DNA of 34,905 nt from Vitrella brassicaformis (taxonomy: Eukaryota > Sar > Vitrellaceae), in contig CDMY01000662.1 of NCBI GenBank assembly GCA_001179505.1, forward strand, positions 1 through 34,905, in the 5' to 3' direction. Below the pieces are notes generated by a model. It did not search any database and was not told where the DNA came from. It saw only the letters and a program-made list of their open reading frames with translations. Position 1 is the first letter of the stretch. Each line of letters opens with the position of its first letter. A program made the position numbers and the translations under genes. Below are positions 21,769 to 31,621 of this stretch, piece by piece.

Positions 21769-23597
21769 ATGCGGAGGCGTCTTCCTGCCATCGTACTGTC
21801 CATTCCAGCACGCAGACCACCATCCCGATGTGCGCTAGTCCACCGCCGCAGCGCATCGTCAGCATCATCGTCGCTGCTGGCATCGTCCCGTGTGCGTCAC
21901 AATGTGTGGCAGCCACCGAGCAAGGAGCTGCGTAAGCCCGACCCAGAGCCGCCCGAGCACCCACCACTCAAAGAAGATGTCATGGTGCGCTTCGCGAGAG
22001 AGAGATCTATGCGTCCACACATAGATCTGCACCATTGTTCATCAGCTGGCATCTGTGTGTGTCCGTGTCAGTTCACATGGAAGGGCGCTTTGTTTCTGTC
22101 GGCCGTGACGGCGTGAGTGAGAGATGCAGGCAGGCTCGTAATGGTTGCGATATCTTCTGTGTGTGCGTGCGTGTGTGTGTGTGTGTGTGTGCAGTGGTGG
22201 TGTGGCGATCTTCCTGTTTGAGAGGCAGCGGGTCATGACGCGCAGACGAGGTGAGAAGACGCTCACACTCACCCGACGGACCATCTCACCTGTTGTCTGC
22301 GTTGTGTGGTTGTGTCTGGTCAGTCCAAGTGGAGGAGTCGAAAATCGGCAAGCCGAAACTGGGTCGGTGAGCAGCACTCACTGCAGTGCACCGCGCCAAG
22401 CCGACTGCTTCTCATGTTTAAGTGTCCGTGCAGGTGGTCCGTGGACTTTGTACGACCGTGAGGGCCGCATCGTGTCGGACAGCGACCTCCGGGGCAAATA
22501 CCAGCTCATCTACTTCGGTCAGCCAGCCCCGGCTGGCGTGGCAGCCAATGCAAACCAACAACACATCATGCGCCAAACAATGAATGGGCTCTCTCTTTCT
22601 CCAATTCTGTGTGTCTGTGTGTATAGGTTTCACCTTTTGCCCCGACATCTGCCCGCAGGAACTGGAGAAACAGGCGGCCGTCATCGAGAAGCTCGGTGGG
22701 CATGTAGTGTGTAAATGAGTGTATGAGGCACATGTAGCACATCTCCATCGTTGTGTTGTGTTGTGTGTGCAGATGCCAAGTTTGGCGAGGTCGTGCAGCC
22801 GGTCTATGTCTCTGGTACGTTCACGTGGAGCGAACGGCAACGCGCATACACACACTATACATGTATCGTCATCCATTCCGTCGATCAGTCGACCCTGGCC
22901 GCGACACATGCGCGCAAGTGGACGCTTACTGCAGGGGTAGGGTACCTACCACAACACATCACCCAACCACACACACAAGTGTGCGCGTGTGTGTGTGCGT
23001 AGAGTTCCACCCGCGCCTGATTGGTCTGACGGGGACGCCCGCACAGATCAAGAACATATCGAAGGCTTTCCGGGTCTACTACAATGAAGTCAGCTGAGCA
23101 ATACACACCACGCGGACCAAGCCGAGCGGACACACATCAGTATGATGGATGTGTCTGTCTGCACGTTATCTATCAGGGCATCCGCACTGACGAGGAGGAC
23201 TACCTTGTGGACCACTCTATCATTCAGTACCTGATGGGCAAGGGAGGGAAGTTCAAAGAGTTCTTCGGAAAGAACCTTACAGTGCAGGAGATGGTCGGCA
23301 GCACACCCACACAAACACGCACACACGCATCCACACCACCAACTCGTGTATGTGTGTGTGTGTGTGTGTGTGTGGTCAGGCCGATAAGATCTCCGACATC
23401 ATCAAGAGCGACCAGGATCGGGAAAGGCGGAAACGAAGTCAGTCAGCCCGCCAGCCAGCCAGCCAGCACACACACACCCCTCCTGCACACAAGGTCTGTT
23501 CTTTCATGTCGTGTGTGGCGTGCGTCCGTGTGTCTGTGTGTGTTCATTCATTCATTCAGAGGGCCGCACACAGGAGATCGACGACGACGACGATTGA
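21769..23597 (+). CDS. SCO1: SCO1/SenC copper chaperone for cytochrome c oxidase
   Basis: Exons 21769..21984, 22072..22112, 22195..22250, 22324..22362, 22434..22517, 22627..22695, 22773..22814, 22889..22936, 23003..23088, 23177..23293, 23380..23437, 23560..23597; 297 aa. SCO proteins carry Cu(I)/Cu(II) to the Cu-A site of COX2 in the mitochondrial intermembrane space. The thioredoxin-fold landmarks are all present: [16 protein letters not shown] with the copper-binding Cys at 150 and 154, [21 protein letters not shown], and the third ligand His at 240 in [13 protein letters not shown] presequence rich in Arg and Ser with no acids in the first 45 residues and a membrane segment (residues about 75-98, [17 protein letters not shown]) match the family topology. 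The last five residues before the stop are all Asp, which is unusual. All 11 introns are GT-AG and phase-consistent. Confidence 0.95.
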
Positions 23598-24379
23598 CCG
23601 AGGAGTGGGTGGCTGTGAGCGGCCATCCATCCATCCACTCATCCTTCCACATGTATGGGGTTTTTGGTGTGTGTATGGGATGGGGGGACACTACACTCGC
23701 TGGCCACCCGCATGTGTCTGCCGAAGGCGGTGAATGAGGATGGCCTGCCGGTGCAAAGGTGTGATTGATGTGAAAAGGGGATGGGGAGGGGGGAGGGAGA
23801 CCAGAAAGGGATGTTCTTTGCATGGGAGGGTGTGGTGTGATGTCTGCCAATATTGCTGCATGGTGGTGTCTCGTACTCGCGTTCAACCTTGCCCACTTGC
23901 CTGTCATCAGCAGACGAGTGGGCAGGGTGGCATGCGACTACACATACACCGCTGGTACCACAGCGGACACATGTACATGGGAATGGATTGGATTAGCAGC
24001 TGCACGTGTGCAAGATGACTCAGAAGATGTCCATCACTGTGTTTGACTTGACCGCATGGGATGCAGCCAGCAGGTCTGTCTGGCGCCCATCATCACGCCC
24101 CAACCACAGTCAGGCAGCTCACACGCTCACAACGTATCGCCCGCAACACACATACACACACACAGCCGCTCACAACCAACCACAAAGAACATATGAACGG
24201 CGTGTCCGTCCAAGGACGCGCAGCAACCAAACCAGCAACCGTTGAAACTTATCCAGCAGCCCAACCGACCCAGGCCAAACCACACACCTGCACACTGCTG
24301 TGTCTGTGTCACCGCACATTACATCACACCCCAGGGATGATGGGCACTTGCAGTGGGTGAATGCCTGTGCGTCCGTCCG
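23598..24379. other. Convergent intergenic region
   Basis: This lies between the stops of SCO1 and the minus-strand F-box-like gene. It has a short ATCC run and otherwise unremarkable sequence. No gene, RNA or mobile element is supported. Confidence 0.6.
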
Positions 24380-25387
24380 TCAGGGGGAGAGTTCGATGAC
24401 TTCGACCACCGAGGGCCGTGGGTTGCGTCGGTTGAAGTTGGGCCTCTGCGGGGGGCAGGGGGATGTCCACACCGTGCTCAGGCGGCCGGTGATAAACCCA
24501 CGCCCGTTGAACCGCATACGGTTCAGGTCCAACAACGCCCTCTGCACACCGACAGAAAGACAGAGAGATGTGCGGTGCATTCCTCTCTCTCTCAGTGGGT
24601 ATGTGTGTGAGGGTTTCTGTCCTTCCATTGCTTACCGCCACTTTGGCCATGAGTTCTGGGTCCTTGCGGCAGCGGGTGAACGTCGCCTTGTCGCTCACAT
24701 CCGTCTGTACAGTGCAAATCAACACATACACCTCAGTGTCCGTTTCGTGTGTGTGTGTATGTGTCTGTCGTGACATTGGCTTGGCTTACGTCCGCGCACT
24801 CCGAACACAGCCGCGCCTTGTGGCGGGCTGCACACAGAACAGAAAACACACACATACACACACACAGGCGGATCATCATGCTCACACACAGAGAGAGGTG
24901 TGTGTGCATTCATTGCCTCCCCTCCACACTTACGCAGCTCATAGATGGCGGGGCAACCGCACTCCACACACGCAGTGTTGATGTACTGCTCCTTCTTGGT
25001 GCCGGTGTTGAAGCGGCCCTCCAACGGCATCCCGTAGGTCACCCTGATATGATTGATGCACACAAACACGCACACGCATACACATGAAATGTGTAGGTGT
25101 GCACTTGCCCTTCTCGTGTGGTTTCCCCCCGTCCATGGTTACCGTGTGCGGGCGATGTTGGCCTTGTTTTCCTCAACCCTCTCCCCCCACACATGATCAC
25201 TGCCCGCATGCAACGCCTCGCGCCAAACGCGGCACACCATCTCGGCCCGTCCGATGTCAGCCCCCGTCGGCAGGAATTTCATCACCTCCCCCATGGTTTC
25301 GATGTTCAGCTGCGGGGCGGTAGGGGCAGCCTGGCGGCTGGCGCCATCACGGCGGATGGCACCACGCTTCGCCTTCACACGCCGCAT
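24380..25387 (-). CDS. F-box-like protein with CxxC/CxxC motif (copy 2, inverted)
   Basis: Exons complement(24380..24541, 24636..24704, 24790..24827, 24934..25043, 25143..25387); 207 aa. Paralogue of the gene at 18512-19445. Both start MRRVKAKRG and end IELSP, and share the F-box-like core (EVMKFLPTGADIGRAE, VCRVWREA), the CVEC...CSEC pair, SDKATF.RCRKDP and the exon lengths 110, 38 and 69 nt with identical phases. All four introns here are GT-AG. The basic C-terminal region diverges most. The shared plan makes both gene models much safer than either alone. The function is as tentative as for copy 1; two active copies may have split roles. Confidence 0.8.
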
Positions 25388-25438
25388 CACGGCAGCCGAG
25401 CACTTGGAAGGCGAGCGATACCGAATTGGTTTCGTTTC

Positions 25439-25787
25439 TTATCTGGTCACTGAAGGGTCTCCAACGCCCTCGAGTCCGCCAGCACGTCGCTTGGCGGGAA
25501 ACTCCCTCTTCTTAAGGTCACCACGCAATTTTTCGCGATCGGCGAGAATGGCGAGCCTAGCCGACAGGATCTGCAGATCTGCAGTAGAGAGTGGATGGTC
25601 CTGTGTTGTGAGTGAGTGGCATTCATGTGGCAGCAAGCATTGCGAGCAAATCAAGTCGTTGTCGACATGTAGTGTCCTTGCTGCAACAAATTAGAGAAAA
25701 GGTTGACATAGTGTCTCTCCCCGGACTCGATTCCCTTCCCTTCAAGGCACCCAGTCTCTTACCAAGAGCCAAAGCACACACACACAT
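25439..25787 (-). CDS. Small hypothetical protein with Cys/His cluster
   Basis: Modelled as complement(25439..25680, 25763..25787), 88 aa, with a GTAAGA donor, a TTGCAG acceptor and matching phase. The second exon reads DLICSQCLLPHECHSL, a CxxC...HxC cluster that could bind zinc, then a helical, highly charged stretch (ILSARLAILADREKL) and a basic tail. The start codon lies only 13 bp beyond the stop codon of the coiled-coil gene upstream on the same strand. It may therefore be an alternative 3' part of that gene rather than a gene of its own. No family is recognised. Confidence 0.4.
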
Positions 25788-25800
25788 CAGCACACACAAA

Positions 25801-28383
25801 TCACTCCATCCCCGCCCCTTCTTGCGTCTTGAGGGTGGACCGCCTGGCCCCCCTCGCCGTCGGCCGGCGCGACTCCCTCCTCGACACTGCTGCTGTCTCC
25901 CCTGCCTCACCCACTGGCTGCTCCGCCTTCGGGCGGATGAGCCTCTTGATCAGGTTGACCTCCCTCGTGTGTTCCAGCTGCTCCTTGCTGCGCTGGATCT
26001 CTTCAGACAAGCGTTTGATCTCTTCCTTCTCGGCTGCCCGGTCGGCGCGTCTTTGTTCTTTGACGTCTTCTTCGTCTTTGAGGCGCTGTTTCTCGTGTCT
26101 CTGCCACGCCCACAGCATGTCCAACTGAGCAAGGTTTCGTTCCTTCTCGCGTGCAGCGATGTTCGATGCCCTGAAGGAAAGGAATGTGAGACATGAGTAC
26201 CGGCTGCAGGCCGACACGTGGCTTGTAGTGGATTGAGGACACCTCTCACCTCTTGGCCTCGAGTGAGATCTTCTCGCCTCCCGCCTTCTTGACGGCAGCG
26301 CCCTTGGTGCCCTTTTTCTCCGCCTTTGGTGCCGCCGGCAAGGCCTGGTCCTCTTGCATGGATGTCTGATCGGCCAATTCAGAGACGCAGCCGGTGAGGT
26401 GATGTGATGTGTACGTGTCTCACTTACCGCCCATCTGTGTGCGTCTTCTTCGCTGAGTGTGGGGGGCGGGATAGCCGAGGGCGGGGCTTCAAGGGCAGGA
26501 ACTGGGGGAGCGGACAACTGCATGGCCACAGAGAGAGGCCAGAGACACGTGGGTGGGTGCGTGAATGTGGGTGTGCCTGCATACATACCTGCATCTGTGA
26601 CTTCTTCTTAATGACGGCATCGTGCTGCATCTGCTCCTGCCGGATGCGCTTCTCACTCCCGATCCGCCTGTGGTAGGCATCAGCCCTGACACACGACACA
26701 CACAAGGGGGAGCGACAGGGAGAGGGAGCCATGCACACAAGCCCATGCATCACAGATCAATGCAGCCACGTAGGTACCTACCTGTCTTTGATGGCCTTTT
26801 CCCTCAGTTTGATGTTCTCCTCCCTCCGTCTGTCCAGCTCTGTTTGTGCCCTCTCCTCATCCCTTCTCGCCGCCGCCCTCTCGCTCTCCCGGGCCTTCTG
26901 CCGCCGCACCGCCAGCTGCTGTCTCTCCTGCTCCCGGCGTCTCTCGTTTCTGTGCCGCTCGAGCATTGCACGCATCGGCTCTTTCTGCTGCTCTGTCCTC
27001 CTCGCCTCTATCTCCGCCACCTATGGACGTACACACGTGGCTGTGGACGGATGGGTGTGTTGCAGAGAGGGCACCTTGACGAGTCGTGCTGCGTCACGCT
27101 CCTTACGGAGGCTGGCCTGGGCGTCCCTTTCTCTGAGTGAGGAATGAGGACATTGCCAAGTAGTGGCATGCAGAATCAGCCACTGGTCGGCCGACCTGAT
27201 TTGTCTTTCGACATCCTGCCTCATGTGGTCTCTCTCCCTCGCCAGCAGCTCCCCCTGCCTCCTCTCCTTGGCAGCCGTCTCCTCTTTCTTGGAGGCCAGG
27301 CGAGACATGGACGTCTTGTGGGAACGCTGCAGCCATCCATCCATCCGTCCATTCATCCGTGTGTGGTGTATGGCTTGAAAAAGATGATGTCTGAAAGATG
27401 GGTTGTTCCTTCACCTGCTGCTTTTCGTCAAGCCGTCTGTTGCGGCGCGCTTCGACCTGCTCCAGATGCTGCAAAGAGACAAGGGAGGGGACCCTCGTGT
27501 CTGTGGATTCTCCGCCCTCTCTCATCAGTCGCTCACTTGTCTGATAGCTTTTCTCTCCTCGTAGGAAATGTCGGCTGATGGCACCTTGTGCGTGGAGAAC
27601 AGGGGCAAGGCGGGGGCAGGCGAAGTCGGCTGAGGGCCCACACTCAGCTGCATTGCATTGCATCCATGGCATTCATTCCATTCAGTCAAGTAATAATGAG
27701 AGAGGCACACAACACATAGGACTCTGTACGTGAGCATACCACTTTGTCCTTGTGAGCGGGGTCATTGGCTAGCACGAGCCTCTCCACCACCCAGCGGTAC
27801 CTGGCCTCCTCCCTCTCCAACTCGCCCTTGTCGCGGGCAGACTGGCCAGAACCTGGGGACACACAGACACACACACACGTGGACGCACACACATACACAT
27901 ACATGGGATTCGGGCACTTACCTGTAGTCTTGTTTGCCTGTTGTTGTCTTTTGCGTGGTGTGTTGGGGGAAGAGGAGCCTGAGGGTGCTGGGCGCAGAGG
28001 GCCCGGTGGAAACAGTTCCTCAAAGGCCTTTGTGTGTCGCCAGACAAGAGAGCAGCCAGCAAATGGATGATGGATGGAGGGGTGCAGCAGCTCAGTGACG
28101 TCCACCCACCTGTGAACTGAATTCCAGTTTGTAGCACTCCTCGGGGATCTCGAGGTTGCCCGCCACGAACGTGACGCTCTGTACCGATGACCCATCCACT
28201 GACACCGCCCTGCAGACATCCCACATACGCCGCTGTAGCCTGCATTCTTGACGCATGGATGAGGGCTTTATCTCACTTGTGGACATTGATAACGAAGGGT
28301 CCTTCGGGCAGTGTCTTATCCTCCTGATGGACGAGAGTTGACACGGGGTTGTTGACGGAACGCGCAGAGGAGAAAGACGACAT
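25801..28383 (-). CDS. Charged coiled-coil protein, unknown
   Basis: Exons complement(25801..26170, 26250..26365, 26428..26517, 26589..26685, 26782..27020, 27075..27132, 27196..27326, 27415..27468, 27537..27647, 27740..27852, 27922..28027, 28110..28209, 28277..28383); 563 aa, all introns GT-AG and phase-consistent. Residues 1-70 look beta-rich and uncharged (VQSVTFVAGNLEIPEECYKL). A Pro/Ser linker and a helical segment follow. Then from about residue 190 to 370 comes a near-continuous Arg/Glu/Gln/Lys coiled coil (for example ERHRNERRREQERQQL), an Ala/Pro/Lys linker, and a second coiled coil before a basic tail. The layout recalls flagellar or cytoskeletal coiled-coil proteins, but I cannot name one and composition alone is poor evidence. 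Its introns have few CA/TG runs, unlike neighbours. Confidence 0.75.
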
Positions 28384-28631
28384 TTTTCGATGGGGGGGCC
28401 GCTGGGGGGTTCCGCGTCTCTCCGATCGTCGCTTGTTTTGTCGTGTCTCTTCAGCGTGCCATCAATCATTCCAGTACGTGCAAAGAGCCATCGTCCAATC
28501 CATCCACCCACTCTCGTCAGAGCAGCACAACGCAAAAATAATATGAGACCCATCATATCATGCACACACAGTCCTCCGCGTCCCTCTCCCTCTCCCCCAT
28601 CTCATACCAATGATCCCTCCCCTTGAACTAC

Positions 28632-31395
28632 TCATTTGACCAGCCGCATGGCCTTCAAAGTGGAGTCGACCCTCTCTGCGCGTGTGTGTGCATTTGCATG
28701 GGCACGTGCCTTCCCCTCCTTCACCTTTTCTTTCTCCTGCTGCTGCGCCGGTTTCGGTGGTGGTGGTGGTGGGGGAGGGGGAGGCGGTGGGGGCGGCTGG
28801 ATCGCCTCAGCATCAGCTGCCGCCTGCTGCTGAGCGTCGTGCATATGGGCGATGTATTCCCTCCGTCTCCACTGCGCCCGGTACGACACCAGCACCGAGT
28901 CGTCTGGCAGCAGGTAGTGCGATGATGCGTCACTGAAGGGGTAGTGGGTGCGCCGGAGGGACCGCAGGAATGTCTGTTGGAGTGCGAGGGCGCTGGCCTT
29001 CTTGAAGAAGGTGCGGGGGTCGATGTACAGGCGGAAGTCGTGCGCCTGCCAGAGACGCACCGCCATGGCGTGGAAAAAGAGGTACGGGGCCACATACGCC
29101 TGCATAAATTGCACATATGTCATTCCATCGTTTGTGCACGCACTACATGATCGGTCCCGATGGACGGCATGCCTCTTTCCCACCGACCCGTGCAATGTGG
29201 AGGTGGACTTCGCTGAGGCGCACGGACTCCTCGGAAAGGTATACATAGCTGAGATACACCTGCAGCACGCTCACATGCGCCCGCTCCACTGCCGACAACT
29301 CCTCGCTCTCAACCGTCGAAAACAGGCGGTCGAGGTGCACCAGGGCAGAGGCCAGGGCTACCGTGATGTCAGGCCAGTCGGGCGAAGGCGTCGTGGTGAC
29401 ACTCTTGCTGCTGAAATCCTTGGTCATCTCACACAGACTGCGGAAACCCCAACACACACACACACACACACGCACAACATATGGGTGCGTGTGGATGGTG
29501 TTTGAATGTGGTGTGTCTTACAGGCGAATCATGGCGAGGATAAGCACAGACGACCCCGGGATCTCCAGCCCCGCCAGCATGGCGAACCTCGCAGCCACCG
29601 CAGCTTCCCACTCGTTCGCACCGTGTCGATCCATCAGCCACCCCACCGTCCGCTCAAAAGAAGCCTCACATGACTCACTCGCCGCGTCATCTAAGGGCAA
29701 GATGGTGGTCTTGATGGGTAGGGTGGATCGAGACGGCACTGATGGAGAGGGAGCCGTCGGCTTGGTGCTCCTCCTGACGACCTGCATCTGGCCGTCACGC
29801 ACGAGCCGCTCCAGCTGTGGCCGGGTGATGACCATGGTGTCCTCCGTCCCGTCATTGTCAGCACAGAAGTTCGCCATCTCCCTCGGCCGGTCGCCAGGTC
29901 CGCCCCTCTTCCTCTCGCCCCGCTCCACCCTGTCCATGGTCTCCTGCAGCGTCTCCCACCGTGCCTCCGTCTTGGCCAGCACCGGGAAGGCATTGCAAGA
30001 CGGCAGACGCCTCTCCCGCTCCCTCTCCCTCTCGGGAGAAGGCGATCCCCCCTGGCTGCCCGTGTCGGCTGTCGATCGAGTGGTCGATGTGCCTGTGCCA
30101 CTGCCGATGGCGGCGCTGCTGGTACTGTTGGAGACAGGCGGGGGTGGCGGTGGGGGAGGCTTGCGCACAATCAGAGTCGCGGTGCTGCTGTCTTCATGTT
30201 TGGCCGCCAGACGGGCTGTGGATCGGGGCGGGTGTGGCGGGGGAGGGGGCTGCTGCTGTGGCTTCTTGGGCAAGGCAGGGCGAGGGGGAGGGGGCGGGGG
30301 ACAGACAGTCGTCTCCTTCTTGCACGCCCTCTTGGTGCTGCGGGTCTGGACGGTCATCTTGAGAGACTGCTGCTGGTGCTGGTGGTGGTGCTGGTGGTCC
30401 AGCTCTATCTCCCTCTTCCTGTTGACCGGCAACACCCTCTGCTGATGGATAAGTGCAGCCGATGGCACCGGCACACCGTTCCCATTGTCCTGCCTCTTGC
30501 CTCCCCTGATAGTCTTCCCTGTCCCTGCTGCTGTGGCTGTCGCCGGCTGCTGCTTGGCTGTGACGGTCGGCATGGCCATGGACATGGACACCTGCTGGGG
30601 CAGCTCCAGTGTGGGCAGATACGCGGGGCTGTCGATCTGCATCTGGTGGATGCCCGGGGCGGGAGGGGGCGGGGGCGGCATCTTTTGGCAGTTGCGCACG
30701 CGCTCGGGCGTCTCGTTGGTCTGCCGACGCCGCCACAGCCATGAGCTTATCCCACCCCCTCCGCCCCTTTCTCTGCTCGCCGGCTTTTGCGCGTCTCGTT
30801 TGACGTCCTCCTTCCTGCCCACCGCACTAGCAGCAGCAGGGCTCGCCTGCCCCTCCTCCATCATCTGCATCAAGTCGTCACTGCTGCAATTGACACCCTG
30901 GCGCACGGGATAAGGAGAGATGAGCCCACTAAGGTCCTCCGACCGCAGCACCCCCCAGACGCTCCGCAGCAAGTGAGACGTCTTCATGCCCTTGGGCGGC
31001 CCCTGCTTGATCTCCCTATAGGTGGTCTTGGGCGTCACCTGCGTGCTCCATGCCTCCTGAGGCAGAAAGCAGGCCGGCTCGACGCTTGTCGGCAGAGACA
31101 GGCGAGACGGCCGTCTGGGTGTGACGCTCTCCCAGAGGAACGACATGCCGCTGCGAGAGGGAGAGGGCTCACTCAGGTGCGGGAGCGTCGGCTCTGCTGG
31201 GGCGGCCAGAGAATGGGCTCGATGCACTCACGGAAGGGGCTGGACACACAGGCATACGCACCGTGAGCACGATGCCGCGTGAAGTCAAGGCCGCGCTCCC
31301 TCACTCTTTTCGTACCTCATGGGATTTCGGATTTGGTCGAATATGAAGCAGAGGAGCATGAAGAAGCCCACGAGGAACGCATCGGGGGCCGCCAT
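28632..31395 (-). CDS. Pro-rich protein with possible cyclin box and N-terminal membrane segment
   Basis: Exons complement(28632..29099, 29188..29437, 29522..31150, 31316..31395); 808 aa. The first exon encodes a hydrophobic helix (FLVGFFMLLCFIF), a likely signal anchor. Exon 2 is long and disordered with Pro runs, Gln/His runs and Ser/Thr-rich parts. From about residue 575, helical sequence resembles the P/U-type cyclin fold: ALASALVHLDRLF, VSVLQVYLSYVYLSEES, and FRLYIDPRTFFKKASAL align with the family's helices for the conserved Asp-Arg, the central hydrophobic helix and the LxVxPxxF segment. The tail has a Pro run and a basic Lys/Glu end. The cyclin call is a by-eye fold match. If true, a CDK partner would be expected. 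The first intron (165 bp) is the least certain; starting at the Met in exon 2 would remove the membrane segment. Confidence 0.6.
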
Positions 31396-31621
31396 CTTGT
31401 CGTTTTCTCTGGCGGCCTCGATTGGGGCTCACGAAAGGACGGTCAAATCTCAGCTATATTCGCGCCGAGAAAGCTCCAGCGCCTTGTCGATGACCGTATC
31501 AAGGCAAACTAACGCAAATCATGAGCGCACGGACAGCCCCGCCGAAAGAGCGATCCCTCGGCTCGCAGCTCGCACAAGCGACAGAGCGGGGAAGACGCAA
31601 GGAGCTCACGTTGGGTTCAGG
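31396..31621. promoter_or_regulatory. Divergent promoter region (inferred)
   Basis: This is the 226-bp space between two divergent start codons. The frame on the plus strand stays open through it, but the encoded sequence is not conserved-looking, and the VHS domain starts cleanly at the ATG at 31622. No defined element is recognised. Confidence 0.4.

Noticed and set aside
31319-31621. N-terminal extension of the VHS-GAT protein in the same open frame
   Set aside because: The first half is antisense to the first exon of the divergent gene, and the VHS domain begins naturally at the ATG at 31622.
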